Below are positions 18,140-26,841 of a stretch of DNA of 64,000 nt, piece after piece. The notes under the pieces were generated by a model. That model was given only the letters and a program-made list of their open reading frames with translations. It had not been told where the DNA came from and did not search any database. This DNA is from Roseateles violae (GTDB lineage: Bacteria > Pseudomonadota > Gammaproteobacteria > Burkholderiales > Burkholderiaceae_C): positions 186,001 through 250,000 of the forward strand of contig NZ_JAUHHC010000005.1 in the NCBI RefSeq assembly GCF_030410485.1. Direction: 5' to 3'. Positions within the stretch are counted from its first letter, which is position 1. Each line of letters begins with the position of its first letter. Made by a program: the position numbers and the translations under genes.

Positions 18140-19156
18140 CTACTCTTCCTGGCCGTCCGAATCCGGCTCCTCGTTGTCCTTCTTCGCCTGGCGGGCCAGC
18201 TCCGCCTGCAGCGGACGCAGCTGCTCGAGCAGCGCCTGCGGCGGTTTCGGCGTGGCCAGGCGCAGGGCCGGCGGTGGCAGCGCGCTCAGATAGGGCGGGC
18301 CGAACCAGTGCTGCTGCTCCTGGCGGCGCGCGGCGTTCAGGCCCAGGCCCAGCAGCAGCAGCAGGCCCAGGCCGGTCGCCAGCGCACGGCGCGCGCGCGG
18401 CCAGACCAGGCTGGCATGCCACCACAACAGCAGCGCCATGCTGACCGGGAATAGCAGATCGCCGATGACCATCAGCCGCCCCCAGGAGAAGGCATAGGCG
18501 AGCAGCGGGAGCAGGCTGTCCAGCAGCTGCATCGCCAGCAGCCAGACCAGGGCGCGCCGCAGATGGCTGGCGAAGGGGAAGCGGTGGCGGAACAGCTGCG
18601 TCACCAGCGACCAGGCCGCGGCCCAGCCGAGCACCGCGGCCAGCGGCCCCAGCACCGGCGAGCTGTACTCGATCAGCCGCGAGCCGGGGTTCAGGCTGGT
18701 CCATTGCTCGAAGGCCAGCAGCGCCAGCCAGGCCAGCAGGAGCAGCGGCAGCGCGAGCCGGCCGGCGCGCGTCACCACGCGGCGCAGCTGATGGCTTTCC
18801 AGCGGCAGCTCGGGCGCCAGCGGCGCGGCGGCGCTGCGCCAACGCAGCTGGGTCGCGCCGAGCTGAAACAGCGCCGCAGCGCCCAGCGCCACCGACTCGC
18901 CGGCGGCCAGACGGCGCTCGCCGATCCAGCCGCCATTCAGGCTGGGCAGCAGGGTCAGGCGCGGACCCTCGGCCTCGTCGCTCCAGCTGAGCTCGGCATG
19001 CTCGGCCGCGACATGCGCGTCGTCCAGCACCAGCTCGCAGCCGGGCGAACGGCCGATGCGGGCCGGCCATTGGCGGATCTTGTGGACGGCGCGCGCCTGG
19101 CCGTCGCGGTCGAGCACCTCGATCACCGCGGCGCGGTCTTGCGGTCCGCCGTCCAT
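18140..19156 (-). CDS. FHA-domain membrane protein
   Basis: 338 residues. An N-terminal FHA domain (about residues 10-105) carries the GR motif at 35-36 (ARIGRSPGCELVLDD) and the conserved histidine at 53, but the usual phosphothreonine-contacting serine three residues earlier is alanine (HVAAEHAEL), so phosphopeptide binding may be weak or changed. Five membrane helices follow, between about residues 145 and 290 (for example LALPLLLLAWLALLAF and LGLLLLLGLGLNAA), then a charged C-terminal tail rich in Glu and Asp. The start ATG lies inside the end of the upstream protease gene (34-base overlap), so the two are coupled and probably work together at the inner membrane. The role is unknown. It lies just upstream of rnpB on the same strand. 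Confidence 0.82.
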   Translation of the reverse strand: MDGGPQDRAAVIEVLDRDGQARAVHKIRQWPARIGRSPGCELVLDDAHVAAEHAELSWSDEAEGPRLTLLPSLNGGWIGERRLAAGESVALGAAALFQLGATQLRWRSAAAPLAPELPLESHQLRRVVTRAGRLALPLLLLAWLALLAFEQWTSLNPGSRLIEYSSPVLGPLAAVLGWAAAWSLVTQLFRHRFPFASHLRRALVWLLAMQLLDSLLPLLAYAFSWGRLMVIGDLLFPVSMALLLWWHASLVWPRARRALATGLGLLLLLGLGLNAARRQEQQHWFGPPYLSALPPPALRLATPKPPQALLEQLRPLQAELARQAKKDNEEPDSDGQEE

Positions 19157-20520
19157 GCGAAACCCTCCAGATAATGGGCGCTCAGCTTCAGCGCGTTGTC
19201 GAAGGAGACGCCGCGCGCGTCGAAGCGGCCCAGCGCACCCTCGGTGGCGGCATCCACGGTCGTCACCAGGATGCTCAGATCGTGCAGGCCCTCGAGCTTG
19301 CGGTAGGCGCGCAGGCAGACGACGGCGCGCAGCGGCAGGCCCTCGCGGTCGATGAACTCCTCCTTGCAGAACGGTGCGGTGCGGGTCTTGTCCTCGCGGC
19401 CCAGGCGCTCGTTGCGGAAGCTGTCCGAATACTGCTTGGCAAAGCGCAGCGCGCCGAGCTTGCGGCCGTCGTAGGCCTCGTGCGAGATGTCCAGATAGCC
19501 GGTCTGCAACTGGCCGTTGACGAACAGCGCATGCTCCATCCGGCATTGCGAACGCTGGAACTCCAGGCCCTTGGTATCGGCCGGGGTCCCCCGCCCCCAG
19601 CAGCGCATGAACTGCTCCTGCGGCACCGGCAACTGGTAGCGCGCGTGGCCGGCCGAACGCCAGGGCTGGGCGACGAAGCGCATCGTCAGCTCGTCCTGGT
19701 AGGCCAGCAGCTGCTCGCGCAGGCGCGGCCAGGCCGGCTTCGTCATCGCCTTGGCATCGCGGCTGCGCTCGAACAGCGCCTGCGCGTATTCGCCCGGCAC
19801 CAGAAAGCTCATCTGCTGGGCAAAGAACATCGCCGAGACATTGACGCCGACGACGCGCCCTTCCTCGTCCACCACCGGGCCGCCGCTCATGCCGGCGTTG
19901 ATGCTGCCGGCGTAGTAGATCAGCGCGTCGAAGCTGCGCTCGACCAGGCCGTTGTAATTGCCCTCGACGACGGCGAAGGCGACGTCGTGCGGATTGCCCA
20001 TCGAATAGATGCGATCGCCCTTGGACAGCGGCTCGCCCAAGGGGCGGAAGCCCAGCTTGCCGCGCCCCTGCAGACTCTTGGCGTCGGCCGGCACCGCACG
20101 CAGCAGGGCCAGATCGCGGCGCACGTCGAAGTCCAGCAGCTCCAGCCGGCCCTCCTGGCCCTCGGTCGTCGCATAGCGCAGGCGGTAGCGATCGGGCTCC
20201 AGCGCGGCCTGGCTGACGACGTGATAGTTGGTCATCACATGGCCGTCCTCGCTGACCAGAAAGCCGGAACCGACCGAGGCCTGGCTGTCCTGGTTCTTCA
20301 GCAGGGTGCGGATCTGCAGCAGCTGCGAGCGGGCGCGCTCGTAGACGCGCCGCGCGGTGGCCGAGACGGCGGCCGGCGGTGCCGAGGCCGCAGCGGCCGC
20401 TGGCGTGGCAGCGGACGCGGCGACCGGCGGCCGAACCTGCGCCGAGACGGCGCCGGACAGCAGCAGCGCAGCCAGCGCCAGCATGGACGCGGCCCGGCCC
20501 GGCCGGCGCCTCTTCGACAT
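19123..20520 (-). CDS. secreted trypsin-like serine protease
   Basis: 465 residues with a signal peptide (MSKRRRPGRAASMLALAALLL, cleavage near AVSAQ) and an alanine-rich linker. The trypsin/DegP-like catalytic domain has a full triad: His100 in MTNYHVV, Asp136 in RRDLALLR, Ser212 in GMSGGPV. No PDZ domain is recognisable. The C-terminal 220 residues are a separate region I cannot assign. The start ATG (complement of 20518-20520) is chosen for the signal peptide; the open frame extends upstream without homology. The gene overlaps the following FHA membrane protein gene by 34 bases. A periplasmic protease paired with a cytoplasmic FHA sensor suggests an envelope-stress or signalling role, which is an inference. 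Confidence 0.86.
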   Translation of the reverse strand: MSKRRRPGRAASMLALAALLLSGAVSAQVRPPVAASAATPAAAAASAPPAAVSATARRVYERARSQLLQIRTLLKNQDSQASVGSGFLVSEDGHVMTNYHVVSQAALEPDRYRLRYATTEGQEGRLELLDFDVRRDLALLRAVPADAKSLQGRGKLGFRPLGEPLSKGDRIYSMGNPHDVAFAVVEGNYNGLVERSFDALIYYAGSINAGMSGGPVVDEEGRVVGVNVSAMFFAQQMSFLVPGEYAQALFERSRDAKAMTKPAWPRLREQLLAYQDELTMRFVAQPWRSAGHARYQLPVPQEQFMRCWGRGTPADTKGLEFQRSQCRMEHALFVNGQLQTGYLDISHEAYDGRKLGALRFAKQYSDSFRNERLGREDKTRTAPFCKEEFIDREGLPLRAVVCLRAYRKLEGLHDLSILVTTVDAATEGALGRFDARGVSFDNALKLSAHYLEGFAWTADRKTAPR

Positions 20521-20600
20521 TGAGAGCAAGCGATCCTCCCCGATCGAGCCATGATGCATGGCGCCGATGCTAGCGGGTTTCGGCCCCGGGCCGCGGCAAC

Positions 20601-21401
20601 TCAGGCGGCGCTGAACTGCACCTTGTTCGGCTGGCGCTCCGGCGACAGCAGGAAATGCGCGCCATGCTTCTTGAACAGCTTGGTCGAGGGCGCCGTGCGC
20701 GCCAAGAGGCCGGCCTGGCGCAAAGCCTGGGCCGCCTCGCCGAGCTCGACCCGCTCGCCGCCGCGCAGCGCCGGCACGGCCTGCAGGATGGCCTCGATCT
20801 CGGGCGGCAGCGCGGGCGCCGCGGCTTCGGCCGGCGCGGGCGCGGCCACGGACTTCTTGCGCGCGGCGGGCTTGCGTTTTGCGGCGGCCGGTGCGGGCGC
20901 GGAGGCAAGAGCCGGCACCGGCTTGGCGGCCGGCGCCGGGGTCGGCGCTTGCGTGCGGCCCCGCTTGGCCGCGGCGACGCCCGAGCGATGCGCGATATCG
21001 CTGAACTGGTCGTAGGCGCCCGGGACGCCCTCGCCGGTCTTGCCCTGCTGACCGAAGCCGCGCACCCAGGCACCCTTCTCGCGCAGGCGGCCGACCAGCG
21101 GCGTGTAGTCGGAGTCCGAGGACACGATCACGACGACCGTCGGCCGCTCGGCGAGCACCAGGTCCATCGCATCGACGGCCAGCGCGATATCGGTCGAGTT
21201 CTTGCCGACGGCCAGATTGACCATGGGTCGCAGGCCCAGGCGCTTCATGAAGCCCGCATGCTGCTGCGCCTGCTCGGCCGTGCAGTAGGCGCGGCGCACA
21301 TGGATGGCGCCATAGTCCTGGCGCAGCAACTCGAAGGCCTGTTCGATCACCTCGGTCGAGACATTGTCGAAATCGACCAGCAGCATCACGCGGCTGCTCA
21401 T
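20601..21401 (-). CDS. NYN-domain (PIN-like) ribonuclease with C-terminal LOTUS-like domain
   Basis: 266 residues. The N-terminal NYN domain (about 1-150) has the conserved acidic residues of a PIN-like metal site: [22 protein letters not shown] and [12 protein letters not shown]. An Ala/Pro/Lys-rich linker (about 155-200) leads to a C-terminal OST-HTH/LOTUS-like segment ([14 protein letters not shown]), thought to bind RNA. Together this fits a cytoplasmic RNA-processing or RNA-turnover protein; no target is known. Its start overlaps the end of pyrC by four bases (ATGA), so it is translated with pyrC. The linkage to pyrimidine synthesis may be only an operon convenience. Confidence 0.85.
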   Translation of the reverse strand: MSSRVMLLVDFDNVSTEVIEQAFELLRQDYGAIHVRRAYCTAEQAQQHAGFMKRLGLRPMVNLAVGKNSTDIALAVDAMDLVLAERPTVVVIVSSDSDYTPLVGRLREKGAWVRGFGQQGKTGEGVPGAYDQFSDIAHRSGVAAAKRGRTQAPTPAPAAKPVPALASAPAPAAAKRKPAARKKSVAAPAPAEAAAPALPPEIEAILQAVPALRGGERVELGEAAQALRQAGLLARTAPSTKLFKKHGAHFLLSPERQPNKVQFSAA

Positions 21402-22441
21402 GCTTCCAGCCTCCAGGCCAGCGTCTCGCCACCGCGCAGCGGCTTCAGCTGCGCATCGCCGAAGGCCACGGCCTCGGGCAGCGTCCATTCCTGCTTGCTC
21501 AGCGTGATCGTGCCGCTGTTGCGCGGCAGGCCGTAGAAGTCGGCGCCGTTGAAGCTGGCAAAGGCCTCGAAGCTGTCCAGCGCGCCCATCGCCTCGAAGG
21601 CCTCGGCATAGAGCTCCAGCGCCGACAGCGCGGTAAAGCAGCCGGCGCCGCAGACCGAGTTCTCCTTCATCACCGAGGCATGCGGCGCGCTGTCGGTGCC
21701 GAGGAAGAACTTGGGCGAGCCCGAGGTGGCCGCCTGGATCAGGGCCTGGCGGTGTTCCTCGCGCTTGAGCACCGGCAGGCAGTAGTAATGCGGGCGCAGG
21801 CCGCCGGTGAAGATCGCGTTGCGGTTGTAGAGCAGATGCTGCGGCGTCAGCGTCGCGGCCGTATAGCGGTCGGCCGCGGCCACGTATTGCGCGGCCTCCT
21901 TGGTCGTGATGTGCTCGAACACCACCTTCAGCTCCGGCATGTCGCGGCGCAAGGGCGCCATCACGCGGTCGATGAAGACCGCCTCGCGGTCGAACACGTC
22001 GATGGCCGGATCGGTGACCTCGCCGTGGACCAGCAAGAGAATGCCCTCCTTCTGCATCGCCTCCAGCGTCCGGTAGGTCTTCCTGATGTCGGTCACGCCG
22101 GCGTCGCTGTTCGTCGTCGCGCCAGCCGGGTAGAGCTTCAGCGCGACGACGCCGGCATCCTTGGCCCGCTTGATCTCGTCCGCCGGCGTCAGGTCGGTGA
22201 GATACAAGGTCATCAGCGGCTCGAAATCCATGCCCTCGGGCACCGCGGCGCGGATGCGCGCGCGGTAATGCGCGGCCTGCTCGGCCGTCGTCACCGGCGG
22301 ACGCAGATTCGGCATGATGATCGCGCGGCCGAACTGGCGCGCCGTGTAGGGCACGACGCTGCGCATCGCCGCCTCGTCGCGCACATGCAGATGCCAGTCG
22401 TCGGGGCGGGTGATCGTGAGGGTGGTGGTGCTGCTGCTCAT
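21398..22441 (-). CDS. pyrC: dihydroorotase (class II, PyrC type)
   Basis: 347 residues, the usual length for E. coli-type dihydroorotase. It catalyses the reversible closure of carbamoyl aspartate to dihydroorotate, the third step of pyrimidine synthesis. Visible family features are the metal-binding HxH pair near the N-terminus ([10 protein letters not shown]), the substrate-binding block [12 protein letters not shown], the carbamylated lysine region [12 protein letters not shown], metal histidines in LLVHGE and FEHITT, and LGTDSAPH near the C-terminus. I begin at the ATG complementary to 22439-22441, which places DWHLHV at the usual distance; the open frame upstream adds 30 residues that do not belong to the family. 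It is the first gene of a pair with the NYN protein. Confidence 0.95.
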   Translation of the reverse strand: MSSSTTTLTITRPDDWHLHVRDEAAMRSVVPYTARQFGRAIIMPNLRPPVTTAEQAAHYRARIRAAVPEGMDFEPLMTLYLTDLTPADEIKRAKDAGVVALKLYPAGATTNSDAGVTDIRKTYRTLEAMQKEGILLLVHGEVTDPAIDVFDREAVFIDRVMAPLRRDMPELKVVFEHITTKEAAQYVAAADRYTAATLTPQHLLYNRNAIFTGGLRPHYYCLPVLKREEHRQALIQAATSGSPKFFLGTDSAPHASVMKENSVCGAGCFTALSALELYAEAFEAMGALDSFEAFASFNGADFYGLPRNSGTITLSKQEWTLPEAVAFGDAQLKPLRGGETLAWRLEA

Positions 22442-22561
22442 GGCGGGGATTGTCGCACCCGGCCCGGCCGTGAAATCCGTCGCGCGGGGCGCGCATCGCG
22501 GTGAACGCCCGGCGCGGCGGCGCGCCAACAATGGCGCGTCGTTTCAACGAGGAATCGCACC

Positions 22562-23437
22562 ATGAAGAGTCAAGTCCTGGCCCTGGCCACCGCCGCCCTG
22601 CTGGGCGGCTGCGCGACGCAGGAGCCCGGCGAACCCCTCGGTCCGCCGGCCAAGGAGACGATTTACGCCGTCACCGGTTCGAACAAGCTGATCCAGTTCA
22701 ATGCCGGCCAGCCGCAGAAGCTGCTGTCGAGCCGCTCGCTCACCGGCCTGGCCGCGCAGGAGCATCTGCTGGGCATCGACTACCGCGTGGCCAAGGGCCA
22801 GCTCTTCGGCCTGGGCGCCAGCGGGCAGCTCTACCGCATCGACACCACCAGCGCCACGGCCACGCCGGTCGGCACGCCGCTGGCGCTGCCGCGCGAGGGC
22901 GCGACCGAATGGGGCTTCGACTTCAACCCGACGGTGGATCGCATCCGCGTCGTCAACGACGCCGGCTTCAATCTGCGCCTGCATCCGGACACCGGCGCCA
23001 TCGTCGACGGCAACCCCGATCAGCCCGGCGTGCAGCTCGACGGCCGCCTGGCCTACGACGCGGCCGACGCGAACGCCGGCAAGACGCCGGCCATCGTCGC
23101 CGCCGGCTATACCTACAACAAGGACAACGAGAAGATCACCACCAACTACGCGCTCGACGGCCGCCAGGGCCTGCTGGTGCACCAGGGCATGAAGGAAGGC
23201 GTGCAGCCGATGGTCTCGCCCAACACCGGGCGGCTGTACACGGTCGGCCCGCTGGGCATCGGCCCCTTCGAGCACGCGACGCTGGACATCTCGGACCTCT
23301 CCAACGCCGCCTATTCGGCCATCAGCCGCGGAACGAGCTCGAGCTGGTACCGGATCGATCTGGCCAGCGGCCGCGCGACGCGGATCGGCACGATCGCCGG
23401 CGGCGAGGCCGTCGTAGGCGCGGCGATCGAGCCCTGA
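22562..23437 (+). CDS. DUF4394 lipoprotein
   Basis: 291 residues. The signal peptide ends in a lipobox (AALLGGC, Cys17), so it should be lipid-anchored after export. The rest is a run of beta-rich repeats with the DUF4394 features: IYAVTGSNKLIQFN, LLGIDYRVAKGQLFGLG, WGFDFNPTVDRIRVVND. The fold looks like a beta-propeller. Function is unknown. The start ATG at 22562 has an upstream ACGAGGAATC that serves as ribosome site. It is divergent from pyrC and ends just before a bidirectional terminator. Confidence 0.85.
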   Translation: MKSQVLALATAALLGGCATQEPGEPLGPPAKETIYAVTGSNKLIQFNAGQPQKLLSSRSLTGLAAQEHLLGIDYRVAKGQLFGLGASGQLYRIDTTSATATPVGTPLALPREGATEWGFDFNPTVDRIRVVNDAGFNLRLHPDTGAIVDGNPDQPGVQLDGRLAYDAADANAGKTPAIVAAGYTYNKDNEKITTNYALDGRQGLLVHQGMKEGVQPMVSPNTGRLYTVGPLGIGPFEHATLDISDLSNAAYSAISRGTSSSWYRIDLASGRATRIGTIAGGEAVVGAAIEP

Positions 23438-23457
23438 GGCCCGTCGGGACATGCGAC

Positions 23458-23482
23458 AAGGGCGCCGATGGCGCCCTTTTCT
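23458..23482. terminator. bidirectional rho-independent terminator
   Basis: A nine-base-pair perfect stem (23458-23466 with 23470-23478, loop GAT) with four T residues on the plus side and A residues on the other. It lies between the convergent DUF4394 gene and gltL and can stop both transcripts. Confidence 0.85.
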
Positions 23483-23485
23483 TCA

Positions 23486-24220
23486 TCAGTGCTGCAGGAT
23501 CTTGGCCAGGAAGTCCTTGGCGCGCGGCGAGCGGGCCTCCGGGCTGCCGAAGAAGTCTTCGCGCGTGCAATCCTCGACGATGCGGCCGGCGTCCATGAAG
23601 ATCACGCGGTTGCTGACCTTCTTGGCAAAGCCCATTTCGTGGGTCACGCACATCATCGTCATGCCCTCGTGGGCCAGCTTGACCATCACGTCGAGCACCT
23701 CGCCGACCATCTCCGGATCGAGCGCCGAGGTCGGCTCGTCGAACAGCATCACGACCGGATCCATCGACAGCGCCCGCGCGATCGCGACGCGCTGCTGCTG
23801 GCCGCCGGACAGCTGGCCGGGGAACTTATCCTTGTGCGCCGACAGGCCGACGCGGTCCAGCATCTTCAGGCCGCGCGTCTTGGCGTCGTCGGCGCTGCGG
23901 CCCAGCACCTTGATCTGGGCGATCGTCAGGTTCTCGGTCACGCTCAGATGCGGGAACAGCTCGAAATGCTGGAACACCATGCCGACGCGCGAGCGCAGCT
24001 TGGGCAGATCGGTCTTGGGGTCGGTGATCGAGATGCCGTCGACGACGATGTCGCCCTTCTGGATCGGCTCCAGCGCGTTGACGGTCTTGATCAGCGTGGA
24101 CTTGCCCGAGCCCGAAGGGCCGCAGACGACGACGACCTCGCCCTTGGCGATGTTCGTCGAGCAGTCGGTCAGCACCTGGAAGGGGCCGTACCACTTGGAG
24201 ATGTTCTTGATTTCAATCAT
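23486..24220 (-). CDS. gltL: glutamate/aspartate-type ABC transporter ATPase
   Basis: 244 residues, the normal length of polar amino-acid transporter ATPases. Walker A (GPSGSGKST), Q loop ([11 protein letters not shown]), signature ([15 protein letters not shown]), Walker B ([13 protein letters not shown]) and switch His (VTHEMG) are all intact. It powers import through the GltJ/GltK permease pair. It is the last gene of the leftward gltI-J-K-L set, 11 bases from gltK. Substrate assignment to glutamate and aspartate comes from the gene order and the binding protein; a related dicarboxylic or neutral amino acid is possible. Confidence 0.92.
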   Translation of the reverse strand: MIEIKNISKWYGPFQVLTDCSTNIAKGEVVVVCGPSGSGKSTLIKTVNALEPIQKGDIVVDGISITDPKTDLPKLRSRVGMVFQHFELFPHLSVTENLTIAQIKVLGRSADDAKTRGLKMLDRVGLSAHKDKFPGQLSGGQQQRVAIARALSMDPVVMLFDEPTSALDPEMVGEVLDVMVKLAHEGMTMMCVTHEMGFAKKVSNRVIFMDAGRIVEDCTREDFFGSPEARSPRAKDFLAKILQH

Positions 24221-24231
24221 GGCTCAGGCCT

Positions 24232-24897
24232 TCAACGGATGATGGCGATCTTCTTCTGCAGCCGGCGCACGAGCATGGACAAGCTGAAGCAGATGACGAA
24301 GTAGACAACGGCGGCGACCAGATAGGTCTCGACCGGGCGGTTGAAGTTCTTGCCGGCGACCTCGAAGCCCTTCAGCAGGTCATAGGCGCCGATCGCATAG
24401 ACCAGGGAGGTGTCCTGGAACAGGATGATGGTCTGCGTCATCAGCACCGGCAGCATATTGCGGAAGGCCTGCGGCAGCACCACCAGCTGCATGGTCTGGC
24501 GGTAGCTCATGCCCATCGCATAGCCGGCGAAGACCTGGCCCCGCGAGACCGACTGGATGCCGGCGCGCATGATCTCCGAGAAATAGGCGGCCTCGAAGAC
24601 GGTGAAGGTGATGATGGCCGACAGTTCGGCCCCCATGGGCCGGCCGATCAGCATGGGGATCAGCAGGAAGAACCACAGGATCACCATCACCAGCGGGATG
24701 GAGCGCAAGGTGTTGACGTAGAAGGCCGCCGGCAGGATCAGCCACCGCTTGCCGGACAGGCGCATCAGCGCCAGCAAGGTGCCCAGCGCGATGCCGCCCA
24801 GGGTCGCGATCAAGGTCAGCTGGATCGAGAAGAAGAAGCCCTTGGCGATGAAGCTGGAGACGACGCTCCAGTCGAGGAATGCAAAGTCCAGGTTCAT
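24232..24897 (-). CDS. gltK: amino-acid ABC transporter permease
   Basis: 221 residues with about five membrane helices and the HisM-type core (LRSIPLVMVILWFFLL, then the EAAYFSEIMRAGIQSVSRGQ coupling loop). Start chosen at the ATG complementary to 24895-24897 (MNLDFAFLDW), since the extra upstream residues come from the spacer repeat. It forms the translocation path with GltJ. It is separated from gltJ by about 100 bases of structured sequence, unusual for such a compact operon. Confidence 0.92.
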   Translation of the reverse strand: MNLDFAFLDWSVVSSFIAKGFFFSIQLTLIATLGGIALGTLLALMRLSGKRWLILPAAFYVNTLRSIPLVMVILWFFLLIPMLIGRPMGAELSAIITFTVFEAAYFSEIMRAGIQSVSRGQVFAGYAMGMSYRQTMQLVVLPQAFRNMLPVLMTQTIILFQDTSLVYAIGAYDLLKGFEVAGKNFNRPVETYLVAAVVYFVICFSLSMLVRRLQKKIAIIR

Positions 24898-25000
24898 GGC
24901 GCCTCCCGCCGGGCCGCCCCAAGGGAGGCGAGCGCCCCAAGGGCTTGTAAAAGCTCGCTGCACGAGCTTGGGGGCAGGAACGAAGTGACGTGGGGGCGCA
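24898..25000. repeat. GC-rich structured spacer between gltJ and gltK, possible dispersed intergenic element
   Basis: The spacer holds complementary blocks: CCCCAAGGG/CCCCAAGGGC copies at about 24917-24944, and an AGCTCG...CGAGCT hairpin near 24950-24968. It is too long for a simple operon linker. I recall similar intergenic sequences in Comamonadaceae-like genomes, but I cannot confirm copy number here since no second copy is in the window. Confidence 0.4.
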
Positions 25001-25744
25001 TCATTTGCCGCCTCCGATCGTGCCGGGGATCTGCACCTGGTGTTCGATGAACAGGGCGATGCGGTTGATCAGGAAGGCCGAGACGAAGTACAGGCCGGTG
25101 ACGGCCAGATAGACCTCAACGCCGCGCGAGGTCTCCTCCTGGGCCTGCATTGCGAACATCGTCAATTCAGCGATGCTGACGGCAAAGGCGACCGAGGAGT
25201 TCTTGATGATGTTCATGCTCTCGCTGGTCAGCGGCGGGATGACGATGCGAAAGGCCATCGGCAGCAGCACATAGCGATAGGTCTGCTGCAGGCTGAAGCC
25301 CATTGCCAGGCCGGCATAGCGCTGACCCTTGGGCAGGCTCTGGATGCCGGCGCGCACCTGCTCGGAGATCCGCGCCGAGGTGAAGAAACCCAGCGCGAAC
25401 ACGACCAGCATGAAGCTGGGCACGCCGCGCAGCACCGGGAACAGCGCAGGCAGCACGTGGTACCAGAGGAAGACCTGGACCAGCAGCGGGATGTTGCGGA
25501 ACAACTCGGTCCAGACATTGCCGATCGCGACCAGCGCCTTGCTGGGCGTCGTGCGCAGGATGCCCATCAGCGCGCCGACCAGCAGCGCCACCACCAGGGC
25601 CAGCAAGGCGACGCTGAGCGTCCAGCCCCAGGCCGACAGCATCCAGTCCAGATAGGTGATGTCGCCGTTGCTGCCGAAACAGCGCGGCACGACCTCCCCG
25701 TCGATGGTGTTCTTGCAGAACACCTGCCAATCCCATGTCGCCAC
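25001..25744 (-). CDS. gltJ: amino-acid ABC transporter permease
   Basis: 247 residues. It begins with a soluble N-terminal stretch containing two cysteines (WQVFCKNTIDGEVVPRCFG), characteristic of GltJ-type permeases, then about five helices and the EAA-like loop (SEQVRAGIQSLPKGQ). It acts with GltK and GltL. Its start lies after the gltI-gltJ hairpin. Confidence 0.92.
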   Translation of the reverse strand: MATWDWQVFCKNTIDGEVVPRCFGSNGDITYLDWMLSAWGWTLSVALLALVVALLVGALMGILRTTPSKALVAIGNVWTELFRNIPLLVQVFLWYHVLPALFPVLRGVPSFMLVVFALGFFTSARISEQVRAGIQSLPKGQRYAGLAMGFSLQQTYRYVLLPMAFRIVIPPLTSESMNIIKNSSVAFAVSIAELTMFAMQAQEETSRGVEVYLAVTGLYFVSAFLINRIALFIEHQVQIPGTIGGGK

Positions 25745-25761
25745 CGCGAACTCCTGTTCTC

Positions 25762-25798
25762 AAAAAACCGAGGCCGCCAGGCTAGGCAGGCGGCCTCG
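25762..25798 (-). terminator. intra-operon terminator or attenuator after gltI
   Basis: On the minus strand, a perfect ten-base-pair stem (25769-25778 with 25789-25798, ten-base loop) is followed by six U residues (complement of 25762-25767). It stands between the binding-protein gene and the permease genes. The likely effect is partial termination, giving more binding protein than membrane components; the sequence is clear, the effect is inferred. Confidence 0.8.
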
Positions 25799-25830
25799 CT
25801 GCTCAGGCGTATGCCCAGCCCTTTTTCTTA

Positions 25831-26724
25831 TTACTTCTTCGCGTACTCTTCGACCGGCTTGTCGTTCGGATTCGCCCAGGCGGCCTTGGTCGCCTCGCTG
25901 GCCGGCAGATTGACCTTGGTATTGGCCGGCGGAATCGGCTGCATGAACCACTTGTCGTAGAGCTTGGCGATCTCGCCGGACTTCATCATGGCCTTGATGC
26001 TGTCGTCCACGCTCTTCTTGAAGGCCGGGTCGTCCTTGCGGATCATGATGGCGATCGGCTCGACCGACAGCACCTCGCCGACGATCTTGTAGTCGGCCGG
26101 GCTCTTGGACTTGGCGATATTGCCGGCCAGGATCTGGCCGTCCATCACGAAGGCGTCGGCGCGGCCCGATTCGAGCAACAGGAAGCTGTCGGCGTGGTCC
26201 TTGCCGAAGACTTCCTTGAAGTCGACGTTGGCGGCGCGCTCATGCTTGCGCAGCAGCTGCACCGAGGTCGTGCCGGTGGTCGTGGCGACGTTCTTGCCGT
26301 TCAGCTGGGCGATCGAGGTGATGCCCGAGTTGGCCTTGACGGCGATGCGCACTTCCTCGACATAGGTCGTCACGGCGAAGGCGACGTCCTTGCCGCGACT
26401 GGCATTGTTGGTCGTCGAGCCGCACTCGATGTCCACGGTGCCGTTCTGCACCAGCGGCACGCGGTTCTGCGAGGTCACCGGCTGGTACTTGATGTCCAGC
26501 TTGGCCAGGCCCAGCTGCTTTTGCACATCGGCCAGCACCTTCTGGCAGATCTCGACGTGGTAGCCAACGTACTTGCCATCGCCGAGCGTGTAGGAGAGCG
26601 CACCGGATGATTCGCGCACACCCATCGTGACGGCGCCGCTGTCCTTGATCTTCTTCAGCGTGTCTTCGGCGTGGACCAGGCCGGTGGCCGCGGCCAAGGC
26701 AAGAACGAGCACAGATTTCTTCAT
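25831..26724 (-). CDS. gltI: periplasmic glutamate/aspartate-binding protein
   Basis: 297 residues. Signal peptide MKKSVLVLALAAATGLVHAED, then a type II periplasmic binding fold: SGAVTMGVRESSGALSY, the ligand region TVDIECGSTTNNASRGKDVAF (two short blocks), and TGTTSVQLLRKHER. These match GltI-type dicarboxylic amino-acid receptors. I use the ATG complementary to 26722-26724, with a GGAG site eight bases before; a GTG two codons earlier has poor spacing. It delivers ligand to GltJK. The LysR gene just upstream on the same strand is a candidate regulator. Confidence 0.92.
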   Translation of the reverse strand: MKKSVLVLALAAATGLVHAEDTLKKIKDSGAVTMGVRESSGALSYTLGDGKYVGYHVEICQKVLADVQKQLGLAKLDIKYQPVTSQNRVPLVQNGTVDIECGSTTNNASRGKDVAFAVTTYVEEVRIAVKANSGITSIAQLNGKNVATTTGTTSVQLLRKHERAANVDFKEVFGKDHADSFLLLESGRADAFVMDGQILAGNIAKSKSPADYKIVGEVLSVEPIAIMIRKDDPAFKKSVDDSIKAMMKSGEIAKLYDKWFMQPIPPANTKVNLPASEATKAAWANPNDKPVEEYAKK

Positions 26725-26841
26725 AAACACTCCAGATAGCGGGGTCGATTCAAGGTGTGAAGCAGACCACGCCGGGCCGCGCCGCCGAATACGGGTTTTT
26801 ACGGAGCGCAGGCATTTGCGAGACAGCCTATGGCAATCGCG

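Noticed and set aside
17771-18454. Plus-strand frame crossing rnpB
   Set aside because: It overlaps the conserved RNase P RNA on the other strand and has no protein similarity.
19157-19546. Longer N-terminus for the FHA protein
   Set aside because: The extra 130 residues lie in another frame of the protease gene; the domain begins right after the ATG at 19156.
26733-26761. TTCACA-17-TATCTG as a promoter of gltI
   Set aside because: The -10 would overlap the ribosome site and leave a three-base leader, so it cannot be the main promoter.
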